NCBI RefSeq assembly: GCF_001028705.1
Contig: NZ_CP011770.1
Location: 2,049,501 to 2,113,500 of the forward strand
DNA length: 64,000 nt
From: Croceicoccus naphthovorans
GTDB taxonomy: Bacteria > Pseudomonadota > Alphaproteobacteria > Sphingomonadales > Sphingomonadaceae
Direction: 5' to 3'
Shown piece by piece: positions 36,779 through 45,920 of the stretch. The notes below the pieces were generated by a model. It saw nothing but the letters and a program-made list of their open reading frames with translations, ran no database searches and had not been told where the DNA came from. Position numbers and translations under genes: made by a program. Within the stretch, counting starts at the first letter, position 1; the number at the start of each line of letters is the position of its first letter.

Positions 36779-36945
36779 GCTTTTAATTTAGTGGGTAACA
36801 CTAAGTTTGGCAAGGTTGGGGTTCGACGGTCGTGGCGCCTCGGTCCGTCGGCCTATTTCCAGAAATGTTTGATAGCCCTCCGTGTAAAGCGTTAACCATT
36901 AGCAACACAGTCGACCGCTCCCTTAAAAGGAGCGCGACGATAAAG

Positions 36946-38169
36946 ATGTCTTTGAATGAAATGATTGTCCGAAAAGCGGAACCGCGACCCAAGCCATATA
37001 AAATGTTCGACGGCGGCGGATTATATCTCGCGGTCCAGCCGAGCGGTTCGAAACTTTGGCGGCTTAAATATCGATACGGCGGGGTGGAGAGCGTTCTTTC
37101 TTTCGGCGCCCATCCCGCGACATCGCTCGCAAGTGCCCGGCATAAGCGCGAGCGGGCACGCCATCTTTTGGCGACGGGCCGCGATCCCAGACTCGAACTG
37201 AGCCGCGAGGGTTCCAGTCAAACCTTCGAAGCCGCAGCGCAACTCTGGCATGACAACCGACAGCACACGCTCGATCAGGCACATTCCGCGCGGATATTGG
37301 CCCGGCTGGACCGCGACGTTCTGCCATTTCTGGGATCACGCTGTATCCGGAGCATCGAACCGCCGGACGTGCTCGCCGTGCTTCGTGGGATCAAGGCGCG
37401 CGGTGCGCTCGAAATCTGTCGCCGCGCCAAACAGAATATCAGCCAGATTTTCCGCTTCGCCGTTGCGAGCGGATGGGCGGACAATGATCCGACAACCTGT
37501 TTGGACAATGCGTTGAAGCCGCGCCTTCAACCCGAGCATATGCATCGGATAGGTTTCGGTGGCATGCCTCGCCTGCTGGCCAAGATAGCATCTTACAATG
37601 ACAATTGCCCTGACCGGCAAGCCGTCACGAGAAATGCGCTTCTCTTCACATTGCTGACTTGGGCACGGACGAAAGAAATCCGCTTCGCGTCGGTCGACGA
37701 GTTCGAGGATCTGTCAGGGAAGCAGCCACTCTGGCGCATCCCGGCAGTGCGAATGAAGATGCGCCGCGACCACCTCGTTCCCCTCCCACTCGAAGCCGCC
37801 GGCATAGTCCGGGCGATGCTCGATGGACGCGATGACGGCTATGTTTTTTCCGACGATGGCAAAACACCGACCTCGCCGAACAGGATGATTGGCGCTCTCT
37901 ATCGGCTCGGCTATCGCGGCCGGCAAACGGTCCATGGTTTTCGGGGTCTCGCCAGCACCTGGGCAAACGAAGCGCTGAAGGAGACGGCCGATCTGCGCAA
38001 TCCAGTCCGCCCCTATGATCATGATTGGATCGAATGACAGCTTGCTCATATCGAGACCAACGGCGTTCGCCGCGCTTATAACGCGGCCCAATATCTCGTG
38101 CCGCGCCGCTACATGCTCCAGGACTGGGCGGACCAGATTTCGCGCTGGATGTACGGAGGCGATCGGTGA
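36946..38169 (+). pseudogene. P4-type tyrosine integrase, stop before catalytic tyrosine
   Basis: DUF4102 arm-binding start (KAEPRPKPYKMFDGGGLYLAVQPSG), core-binding domain, and catalytic Arg in ARTKEIR and His-x2-Arg in HGFRGLAS. At 38035-38037 TGA replaces the residue that is Met in the sister integrase (DWIEMALGH versus DWIE-stop-QLAH). After it the frame continues with RRAYNAAQYLVPRRYMLQDWADQI to 38169, containing the catalytic Tyr. So the made protein would lack the nucleophile. I chose ATG 36946 (MSLNEMIVRK) because earlier codons are unlike the family. Confidence 0.85.
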
Positions 38170-38199
38170 TCTGGAAGCGCCGCCGTCCGGCGGTGGGTG

Positions 38200-38709
38200 T
38201 TAGAATAGCGCCTTTCTCGCGATTTTCATCGGCAGGAACAGCCGTGCGGTCGCCTGGCCGAGCGGTGCGAAACCATAGCGCGTGTAGAAGGCATGCGCTT
38301 TGGCGTCGATCGGATCGACAACGATCATCCGGCCGGCGGCTTCGACCGCGCAGAGGCGGGCAAAGGCGTCAATCAGCAGCAGTTCGCCAAGCCCTTTCCC
38401 TTTCATCGACAGATCGCGCGCGAGGCGTCCGATGAGGAATGCGGGGATCCGATCGTAGCGCGGCAGGCCCTTTCTCTGTTCGGGCGAAAGCTCGTCGCAC
38501 AGCACGGCATGAGCCGAAATCGTGTAATAGCCCGCGACCCGCTCCGACCCGGTCGGCAGCGCCACATAACAGGCGGCGAGGTCGCCGCGCTCGTTCTGAC
38601 CGGCGGATTTCAGCAAATAGTCGCTGAGCGAGGCATGCTCGCAGGCGAAGCCTGCCCGGTCATGCGCCGCCGACAGCCGCTCGAACTGGAAACTGGTCGC
38701 GTCGCTCAC
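38200..38709 (-). CDS. GNAT-family acetyltransferase toxin (TacT-like)
   Basis: 169-aa Gcn5-type acetyltransferase. SDYLLKSAGQNERGDLAACYVA, GYYTISAHAV, IGRLARDLSMKGKGLGELLL (acetyl-CoA loop) and HAFYTRYGFAPL are as in TacT/AtaT toxins, which acetylate aminoacyl-tRNA. The start is GTG 38709 overlapping the antitoxin stop (GTGA). Intact. Confidence 0.88.
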   Translation of the reverse strand: MSDATSFQFERLSAAHDRAGFACEHASLSDYLLKSAGQNERGDLAACYVALPTGSERVAGYYTISAHAVLCDELSPEQRKGLPRYDRIPAFLIGRLARDLSMKGKGLGELLLIDAFARLCAVEAAGRMIVVDPIDAKAHAFYTRYGFAPLGQATARLFLPMKIARKALF

Positions 38710-38999
38710 GCATGGCCCGACGCAAGGGCGCGATGCCGTGCCGCCGCAGCGCGAAGCGCCTCGTTGGGGGCGTCGTCGGCATCGAGCGCGCGCGCCAACC
38801 GCTCGAAATCGTCGCGGTTTAGGCGCGTGACCTCCGCGTCCTCGATCGCCCGCTGCGCAGCGTCCTGTACGGCGGCGGTCACGAACGCCGCCACCGTCTG
38901 GCCACGCAAGGCCGCTGCATGGCTGACGCGGCTGTGCAGCGAAGGCGGAACGCGGACCTCGAGCCGTTCGGAACGGCGCTCTTGGGACTCGGCAACCAT
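38706..38999 (-). CDS. DUF1778 antitoxin (TacA-like)
   Basis: 97-aa ribbon-helix-helix antitoxin. RSERLEVRVPPSLHSRVSHAA is the RHH domain, AAVQDAAQRAIED a helix, and the C-terminal tail (NRDDFERLARALDAD) wraps the toxin. It is coupled to the GNAT gene and together they form a standard module. Confidence 0.88.
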   Translation of the reverse strand: MVAESQERRSERLEVRVPPSLHSRVSHAAALRGQTVAAFVTAAVQDAAQRAIEDAEVTRLNRDDFERLARALDADDAPNEALRAAAARHRALASGHA

Positions 39000-39351
39000 G
39001 ACTGGGGTACTCCTTTGCTCGATATGTACGGCATTTTACCGACTTTTTCAACATGTCCGTGATGCCCAAGCGGAGCGACTTTGCCACATGCTTCAGGATT
39101 GAGCGGGTTAGGCTTCCCTCTGGATGCAAGGAAGGCCTTGGTTATTTGGACAGACTGCCTCGATCCGACCCTTGATGCGCCTAGCTAACGCCTCATGGAC
39201 CCCAATTTTGCCCATTTGGGATACGATCGAAAATATTTTTCATCGTCCCACTGTGTCCACCGATGGTCCATTCTGACCACCGACGTCCAGATCGTTGATT
39301 TTAGGTGATTGAAAAGACATGATATTCATGGCTTCCGAAAGGAGGCATCCT

Positions 39352-40695
39352 ATGTCTGTCAAAGATTTGGATCTTCGCCATGCCAAGCCCCGCGAGAAGC
39401 CCTACAAGATCGGGGCAGGGCACGGCCTTCATCTGAGCGTCCAACCGAACGGCTCCAAGCGGTGGCGGATGAAGTACCGCTTTCACGGCAAGGAGAATTT
39501 GCTGAGCTTCGGCCCCTATCCGGACGTGACCCTTGCCGAAGCAAGGGCGAAATGCCTTGCCGCGCGCGACATCCTGCGATCGGGTCGTAACCCCGCGCTC
39601 TACCGTAGCCAGGCAGCGCATGCCGCAGCGATGAGCTTCGAGGGCATCGCGCGGATGTGGCATGCCGGTCGCGCCGAGAATATCTGTCCGGAGCATGCGC
39701 AACGCGTTCTTGCCAGATTCGAGCGCGATGTCTTTCCGCTGATCGGCGGGCAGGCGATTACGAGCGTCCGGATTGCCGAAGTCCTCGACGTTCTGCGGCG
39801 GGTCGAAGCGCGTGGCGCGCTCGATACCGCTCGTCGGCTCAAGCAGAATATCAGTCAGGTCTTTCGCTTCGCGATGGCGAATGATTGGGTCGACAATGAT
39901 CCGAGCGCCCACCTGTCGGGGGCGTTGCGTCCCCCGCGGCGGCGTAGACACATGCCGCGGGTCGAACTGTCGGAATTGCCCGCCCTTGTTGCGGCAATTC
40001 GTGCCTATGACGATGGTTCGGTGCCGCGCCGTCGCGAGACAACCCGGCATGCCCTGCTATTCACCTTGCTCACCTGGGCGCGCACTGGCGAACTACGCAG
40101 TGCGGCATGGTCCGAGTTCGAAGGGCTCGACAATTCCAGTTGCCAGCCGCTGTGGCGCATCCCGGCCGAAAGGATGAAGACGAAGTGCGAGCATATCGTG
40201 CCATTGTCGCGCCAAGCGGCGTCGATCCTGCGTCAGCGCAAACGCATGCCGGGAAGGGGGCACTTGGTCTTCTCCGGCGACGATCCAGATCGACCAATTT
40301 CCGAGAACACGATGATATATGCCTGTTACCGGATGGGCTATCTCGGTCGGCAAACGGTTCATGGCTTCCGCGGCCTCGCCTCGACCTGGGCAAACGAAAG
40401 CGGCCGATATCGCCCTGACTGGATTGAAATGGCACTCGGCCATAATTGCGAGGACAAGGTTCGGGCGGCTTACAATAGCGCCCTTTACCTCGACATGCGG
40501 CGTACGATGCTCCAAGATTGGGCGGATCATTTGGATCGAGTCGAGGCTCCACAGCGTGCCCCGGCGCGCGCGAATGGCCCAAATCTCGTCAACTCACCGA
40601 GCTTTCTGAACGGTTGGTCGATTGGGGGTCAAATTGGGGGTGGATTCGACCCTCAGGTGCGATTTCGCCCGCAAGAAATGATTACAGATCAATAA
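39352..40695 (+). CDS. P4-type tyrosine integrase, complete
   Basis: 447-aa integrase related to the broken gene at 36946. DUF4102 domain (KPREKPYKIGAGHGLHLSVQPNG), catalytic Arg in ARTGELR, HGFRGLAS, LGH, and catalytic Tyr in RAAYNSALYL. AAAGGAGG lies before ATG 39352. The C-terminal tail after DWADHLDRV is about 40 residues longer than in the sister gene. 39130-39351 may hold its attachment arms, but no tRNA is beside it. Confidence 0.9.
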   Translation: MSVKDLDLRHAKPREKPYKIGAGHGLHLSVQPNGSKRWRMKYRFHGKENLLSFGPYPDVTLAEARAKCLAARDILRSGRNPALYRSQAAHAAAMSFEGIARMWHAGRAENICPEHAQRVLARFERDVFPLIGGQAITSVRIAEVLDVLRRVEARGALDTARRLKQNISQVFRFAMANDWVDNDPSAHLSGALRPPRRRRHMPRVELSELPALVAAIRAYDDGSVPRRRETTRHALLFTLLTWARTGELRSAAWSEFEGLDNSSCQPLWRIPAERMKTKCEHIVPLSRQAASILRQRKRMPGRGHLVFSGDDPDRPISENTMIYACYRMGYLGRQTVHGFRGLASTWANESGRYRPDWIEMALGHNCEDKVRAAYNSALYLDMRRTMLQDWADHLDRVEAPQRAPARANGPNLVNSPSFLNGWSIGGQIGGGFDPQVRFRPQEMITDQ

Positions 40696-41000
40696 GTTAA
40701 AGGTTAAAATTCGGCGCTCTCCTCCGCGACCATCGCAACCTCAGTAGAAACCTCGCATTTCTGCCGCATTTTGTGGCTTCCGAGGCTGCGAGGAGCTCCA
40801 AATTCAGCCTGTACCTGTTGCTCACATATGGGCTCGTTTAGACCCATTTGGACGCCACTTATAAACTGATTTCGTGGCCTGGCGATGTCGAGGTTTCAAT
40901 GAAACGACAGGATTTCACTCAGGGTCCCCTCGATGCTCTGACGGCCGGGGAGGAGCCGCTCCTGTCGACTTCATCGCGGCGATGTTCATACGAATGGATA
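40696..41000. other. Intergenic 305 bp
   Basis: No gene. There is an inverted repeat CCTCGC / GCGAGG (around 40752 and 40786), but no recognised attachment site or tRNA. Both neighbours end here, so it is a convergent terminator region at most. Confidence 0.5.
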
Positions 41001-42230
41001 TTAATCGAGCGGAAGCCCCTCGCTGGTGGACCATTTTTTCATCAATCGGTTGGGCATCAAGGTCTTGTCCTGCAATTTGCGGGACACGTCCGCGCCTCCG
41101 ACAGGCAGGTTCGCCGGGTCGAGCAGTCCTGCCTGCACCAGGACCGACGCCTGATCGAAATAGATATGTTCGTTATAGATCTTGCCGCCCCGGAACGATA
41201 CGACGACGATCATCGGCACTTCGATATAGCGCCCGGTCGGCTCGATGTCCGGCAGCAACCAGGATATTTCCTTGTCGTGGGTGAAGCACATGATCATTTC
41301 GTCCACCACGCGGTTGACGCCGACGGTGCGCGAAATCGGAATGATCCGCGTGTCGTCGGGGTGCACATCGCAGAAATGATATTTGTAGAACCGCAGCAGC
41401 ATGTCGTGGCCCACGCCGCCCATCACCGTAGAGGTGATGTTGACATAGGGCTCCTCGACCATCGTATCCAGTACGGCATGTGCATCCTTGGTCACGAACT
41501 CATGGTAAATATGCTGCTCCCACATGCCTTCCAGATCGAATTTCGGGCCGATCGCGGCGCGGATGATCGCAAGGGTGCGGATGTAGGCCAGTTCTTCCGC
41601 CGTGGGGGAGAAGAAGCCGCGATGCGGGTTGGCAAAGCCATGGTCGGCGCCGTTATACATCCATAGCGACATATGATCGTGCCGTTCCACCAGCGCGGCG
41701 ATCGATGCGATGTCGGCCGCGCAATGCTGGTCGTCCGTGCCGAAGTGGAAGCCCAGCGGAATTTTGACCTGTTCCAGTTCTGCCAGATGATCGGTGATGC
41801 CGACGCCATAATAAGCCACGGCGCAGTCGATGTCAGTGCGGGCGGCCGCCATCGCGGCCAGTCGACCGCCCAGGCAAAAACCCACGGCGCCCACGCCGCC
41901 ACGCTGTTCCGGCATCGCGCGCAGAGCGCCGATCGTCGCCTTTATATCGTCGATGGCCAGATTCAGGTCGAACTGCCGGTATATGTCCATCGCACGGTCG
42001 AATTGCGCGTCGGTCAGTTCGACCCCGGCTTCGATCCGCCAGTAAAGATCTGGCACAGTGACGACATAGCCGTCGCTTGCGAAACGATCAGCCATGTCGC
42101 GCATGAACTGCGTCACGCCGAACGCTTCCTGCAGCAGGACAAGGCCCGGCCCGCTGCCGCCTTCCGGCATCGCGACATAGGCGTTGAAGCGGCCGCCATC
42201 GGCCGCAGTGATTTCAACCAGATTACCCAT
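41001..42230 (-). CDS. Dienelactone hydrolase-SnoaL fusion, copy 2
   Basis: 409-aa paralog of the protein at 9153. The nucleophile Cys is in AVGFCLGG, the Asp in GTDDQHC and the His in ADHGFA; the SnoaL-like half (IYHEFVTKDA, MCFTHDKEISWLLPD, VVSFRGGKIYNEHIYFDQ) is even more conserved than the hydrolase half. ATG 42230 follows AAGGGAG. It is preceded by an SDR gene 68 bp upstream on the same strand and a divergent TetR gene. Higher GC than copy 1, so it is not a recent duplication. Substrate unknown. Confidence 0.88.
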   Translation of the reverse strand: MGNLVEITAADGGRFNAYVAMPEGGSGPGLVLLQEAFGVTQFMRDMADRFASDGYVVTVPDLYWRIEAGVELTDAQFDRAMDIYRQFDLNLAIDDIKATIGALRAMPEQRGGVGAVGFCLGGRLAAMAAARTDIDCAVAYYGVGITDHLAELEQVKIPLGFHFGTDDQHCAADIASIAALVERHDHMSLWMYNGADHGFANPHRGFFSPTAEELAYIRTLAIIRAAIGPKFDLEGMWEQHIYHEFVTKDAHAVLDTMVEEPYVNITSTVMGGVGHDMLLRFYKYHFCDVHPDDTRIIPISRTVGVNRVVDEMIMCFTHDKEISWLLPDIEPTGRYIEVPMIVVVSFRGGKIYNEHIYFDQASVLVQAGLLDPANLPVGGADVSRKLQDKTLMPNRLMKKWSTSEGLPLD

Positions 42231-42298
42231 CACTCATACTCCCTTGGCGTTCGCGGTGGATCAACATAAAGGCCACCCAGCCCCTCATCTCCGCCCGT

Positions 42299-43105
42299 TC
42301 AGTCGACCGAGCCACGCCAGATGGTCATGCCCCCATCGATCATGTGTGATGCGCCGGTGGTGAAGGAGGAGTCATCGGACGCGAGGTAGCAGACGAGCTT
42401 GCCAATCTCTTCGGGCGTTCCCATGCGCGGGATCAGGTTACCTCCGGTAAAGCCCTTGAGCGCGGCGGCGCGGACTTGCGGATCTTCGATGATGTCGAAA
42501 TATTTGTCGAGCAGAGGCGTCTTGATCGTGCCGGGATTGATGCAATTGACCCGGATGCCGAACTGCGCCAGATCGACCGCCATCGCCTTGGTCAGCATCA
42601 ATACGCCGCCCTTGGTCGCGCAATAGGCGGGCGATGCCGGCATGGCCGTGAAAGAGGCCATTGATGCGGTGTTGATGATCGACGCGCCCTTGGAATCGCG
42701 CAGTCAGGGCAGAGCGGCGCGCACAGCATACCAGATGGACCGCAGATTGACTTCGTAGACGAGGTCCCAGATGTCGTCGTCCATTTCATGCACAGCGGTT
42801 TTCTGGGCCAGATCGGTTTCGTGCGTACCGGCATTGTTGTGCAGCACGTCTATGCCACCGAAATGATCTGCCGCACGCTGCATCAATGCCTCGATCTCGG
42901 CCTTGTTGCGCACGTCGCAGGCGATGAACGTGGCATCGCCGCCCAGATCCCGAATTTCCGATACGGTTTTCTGCCCACCGTCGGGGTTGCGATCGCTAAC
43001 GACGATCCGGCCGCCCGCCTTGGCCAGTTCGATCGCGCAGCCACGGCCAATGCCCTGGGCAGCGCCGGTCACGACGCAGACTTTTCCATTCATGCTGCTA
43101 CTCAT
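42299..43105 (-). pseudogene. SDR oxidoreductase with in-frame TGA
   Basis: 268-codon SDR: cofactor motif TGAAQGIG near the N-terminus, NNAGTHETD, then TGA at 42704-42706 inside RAALP-stop-LRDSKGASIINTASM. The same frame then continues with catalytic YCATK, INPGTIKTPLL and a GGMTIWRGSVD end. Upstream AGGAGAG supports ATG 43105. The stop removes the Tyr-Lys pair, so it is inactive unless this is a sequence error. It was co-transcribed with the hydrolase fusion. Confidence 0.85.
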
Positions 43106-43151
43106 ATCCGCTCTCCTAGCATGATTTGCCGCCGGCTTTCGGTGCCGATCC

Positions 43152-43199
43152 AGGCTTAGAAATAAAAAGAGTGATTGCTCACTCCTTATTTCAAAGCCT
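43152..43199. promoter_or_regulatory. Long palindromic operator between SDR and TetR genes
   Basis: Near-perfect dyad in the divergent promoter region. The core is GAGTGA-TTGC-TCACTC (43169-43184), enclosed by AAATAA / TTATTT and AGGCTT / AAGCCT. Size and position suit autoregulation by the TetR protein and control of the SDR/hydrolase operon. Confidence 0.8.
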
Positions 43200-43267
43200 A
43201 ATTTGCGTGTTATGCCGCGTCAAGATAGCAACGCTGAGATCCGTCGAGGTAAGAGTGAAAATCGGTC

Positions 43268-43870
43268 ATGACGAAAAATCCGGAAGCCCTCGCCAGGCAA
43301 CAGAAGCGCACGCAGATGCGCCGCGAACAGGTGCTTGCGGCTGCCGAGCAGTGTTTTCAGCGGGAGGGGTTTCACGCCGCCAGCGTAAATCGCATCGCGG
43401 CGGAGGCGGGCATGAGCGTGGGACATGTCTATCGTCATTTCGACAATAAGGAGGACATCATCCTCACCCTGTGCGAGCGTAAGTTCGCAGACTATATCAA
43501 TCATACGCCCGGCCTGGCTGTTCATACGAAGATGGATGCGGATGCGGTCGTCAATACGGCGCTCGATGATTTCGATTGGCTGGTCGATCCAGTTCAGGCG
43601 CGATATGTCATGGATGTGTTCGCCGAATCGGGGCGTAGCGAACGGATTAACAGCATCGTGGCCGATCAGGACTATCGTCTGCGGCACAATGCCCGTGTCC
43701 TGCTGGAACCTTACTTCCCGCCCGAACGGCCTGAAGAATTGGAGTGCAGGGTCGAAATGCTCGTTCTTGTGCTCGAAGGCTTGATGATGCGAACCGTGGC
43801 CAATCCCGAAGGTGACAAGGCGCGCTTGAGGCTTGCTTTCCGCCACCTGATGCGAGCGATACTCCAGTAG
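43268..43870 (+). CDS. TetR-family transcriptional regulator
   Basis: 200-aa repressor. The N-terminal HTH is HAASVNRIAAEAGMSVGHVYRHFDNKEDI; the C-terminal ligand-binding domain is not assignable. It is divergent from the SDR and DLH-SnoaL genes with a large palindrome between, so it probably derepresses them in response to a pathway compound. Confidence 0.9.
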   Translation: MTKNPEALARQQKRTQMRREQVLAAAEQCFQREGFHAASVNRIAAEAGMSVGHVYRHFDNKEDIILTLCERKFADYINHTPGLAVHTKMDADAVVNTALDDFDWLVDPVQARYVMDVFAESGRSERINSIVADQDYRLRHNARVLLEPYFPPERPEELECRVEMLVLVLEGLMMRTVANPEGDKARLRLAFRHLMRAILQ

Positions 43871-43950
43871 CGCCTAGGCCGGATTAGTTCCACGGGCAGA
43901 AAACCTACGACATCGCCATGCGGCGTTAGGGGTATGACGAGGTTTCAGCG

Positions 43951-44205
43951 ATGGAAATGGATGTCGGACTGCTCGATCATTGTAATATCTTGACGCGCAA
44001 GCTCGATGAAATCGTGCGCTTCTACGAACGGGCGTTGGGCATGCGATCCGGCCCGCGCCCCCCTTTGACGGCCGGGAGCGTTGCTGTATCGCGGCGATCA
44101 TCCCGTCGTCCATGTCATCGGCATTGCTGGAACGGCGATGGAGCAAGGCGCGGGGCAGGGGCGGTAGATCATATCGCCTTTCCGAGCTAGGGCTTTGCGG
44201 CGATG
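43951..44205 (+). pseudogene. VOC-fold protein, frameshifted and cut by IS66
   Basis: MDVGLLDHCNILTRKLDEIVRFYERALGMRSGPRPP is a standard VOC first module. Then the frame breaks near 44085: in another frame LYRGDHPVVHVIGIAGTAMEQG continues, and VDHIAF appears in the first frame. IS66 begins at 44210. It is the third member of an SDR/hydrolase/VOC set like that at 8.3-10.9 kb, where the VOC gene is also truncated. Confidence 0.72.
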
Positions 44206-44292
44206 AAACGTAAGCGGTAATTTCTCCCCACATTTTCGCTGTTGCTGAACGCGCTATGGTGTCGCCGATTTTGGATCGGGATGTAATCAGCG

Positions 44293-44700
44293 ATGGGCGA
44301 TGTAACGACGTTCGAAAGTTCATTTGAAACGAGCGCTGGAGGTCGCCCGCAGCGGATGGATGTGATCCCGGCGGGTCGCGAGCGACGCAGCTGGACGCCG
44401 GAAGCCAAGTCCAGGATCATCGCGGAGAGCATGGAAGTGCGTGCCAACGTCGCGGAGATCGCGCGGCGCAATGGCATGCTGCCGCAACAACTTTACGCTT
44501 GGCGGCGGGAAGCGCGGGAGCGGATGGAGGCCGGCGATCGGCCGGCGTTCGTGCCGGCGGTGGTCGAGGAGCCGGCGAAGCCGCAGGCCTCGTGCGCGGA
44601 GATCCGGATCAACATACGGGGGATGACAATTCGTGTGCCCGATGGAGTTAGCGCCGATCATATCGAGCGTGTGCTGCTGGCAGTGCAGGTGGCGACATGA
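44293..44700 (+). CDS. IS66 accessory protein TnpA
   Basis: 135 aa, HTH of the IS66 TnpA (OrfA) family. RRSWTPEAKSRIIAESMEVRANVAEIARRNGM then QQLYAWRREARERM. It overlaps tnpB by four bases. Confidence 0.9.
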   Translation: MGDVTTFESSFETSAGGRPQRMDVIPAGRERRSWTPEAKSRIIAESMEVRANVAEIARRNGMLPQQLYAWRREARERMEAGDRPAFVPAVVEEPAKPQASCAEIRINIRGMTIRVPDGVSADHIERVLLAVQVAT

Positions 44701-45050
44701 TCATCCCGCCTGGACCGTTAAAGGTGCTGGTGGCGGTCAAGCCGGTCGACTTCAGGAAGGGCATGGTGGGACTGGCATCGCTGGTCCAGCAAGAGCTTCA
44801 ACGCTATCCCTTCTCCGGGATCATGTTCGTGTTCCGGTGCAAGCGCGCCGATCGCATCAAGCTGCTGCTGTGGGACGGCACCGGCCTGGTGCTGGTGACC
44901 AAGCGGCTGCAGAGCGGCACGTTTCGTTGGCCGAGGTTCGGCGATGGCGTGATGAGCCTTACCGCGGCGCAGGCCGGAGCGCTGATCGAAGGGCTCGACT
45001 GGGCGCGGGTCCATGCGCCGAGGGTGGCTCGGCCGGTGATGGCGCAGTAG
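44697..45050 (+). CDS. IS66 accessory protein TnpB
   Basis: 117 aa of the OrfB/TnpB family. VAVKPVDFRKGMVGLASLVQQEL, FVFRCKRADRIKLLLWDGTGLVLVTKRL, FRWP. Essential accessory protein of unknown biochemistry in IS66. Intact. Confidence 0.92.
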   Translation: MIIPPGPLKVLVAVKPVDFRKGMVGLASLVQQELQRYPFSGIMFVFRCKRADRIKLLLWDGTGLVLVTKRLQSGTFRWPRFGDGVMSLTAAQAGALIEGLDWARVHAPRVARPVMAQ

Positions 45051-45702
45051 GTCGTATGTATGAGTCACCCTGCCGAAAGGCCGTTGCGAAGGCGGTATGA
45101 TCTGCTTCAATCCGCGTCGTGAAGGGGGCTGCTGAAGACCTGCCCGACGACGTCGGAGCGCTGAAGGCGATGATCATCGCCGAGCGTCTTCGCTCCGCCA
45201 GACTCCAGCATCTGCTCGACGTTCTCAACCGCATGCACTTTGGCAGGCGGTCGGAGAAGATGGTGCCTGACCAGCTGCTGCTGACGTTCGAGGATACCGG
45301 CATCGCCATGGGCGAGGTTGAGATGATCCAGGAGCAAAGCGTCGAAGCGCTCGAGACGGCCGGCGCTGCGCCGGCGAGGAAGCGCGCACCCGATGCATCG
45401 CGCCCGTCGCTGCCGGCTCACCTGCCGCGTCATGAGATCGAGATCGCGCCGGGCGGATGTGCCTGCTCGAACTGCGGCGGTGAACTGCACCGGATCGGCG
45501 AGGATCGCGCCGAACGCCTCGACATTGTGCCAGCACAATATCGCGTGCTGGTGACGGTGCGTCCGAAGATGGGCTGCCGGTCGTGCGGCGACGGCGTGTC
45601 GCAGGCGCGGGCACCGAAGCATATCGTCCCAGGCGGGCTGCCGAGCGAAGCGCTGCTCGCCGATGTGCTGGTGAAGAAGTACGCCGATCATCTTCCACTT
45701 CT

Positions 45703-45920
45703 GTGATCGGGCTGTTTTCGTCAACGACATAATCCACGAGCAGGGCCATGCTTCTGTCCGTGATCGGCGAGGCCGTCACATGATGCGAACTAAGGAGGCG
45801 GATGGCACTATCTCTACCCCGTGCTCGAGGCGACTCCGGCAGATGCGTGCTCAATCAACCTTCGTCCCTGCTCGGGACCTCGTCACCGACTACCAGCTCC
45901 GTGGCAGGCGGTATCTCTAA
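45703..45920 (-). ncRNA. Candidate guide (bridge/seeker) RNA region of the IS110-family element
   Basis: 218 bp downstream of the transposase gene, up to the element end, with no reading frame worth calling. In IS1111-group elements the RNA that specifies target and donor comes from this side. Local inverted pieces (for example CGAGGTCCC against GGGACCTCG-like sequence near 45868-45885) suggest folding. I could not fix loops or guide segments by eye, so this is an inference from family architecture. Confidence 0.4.
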
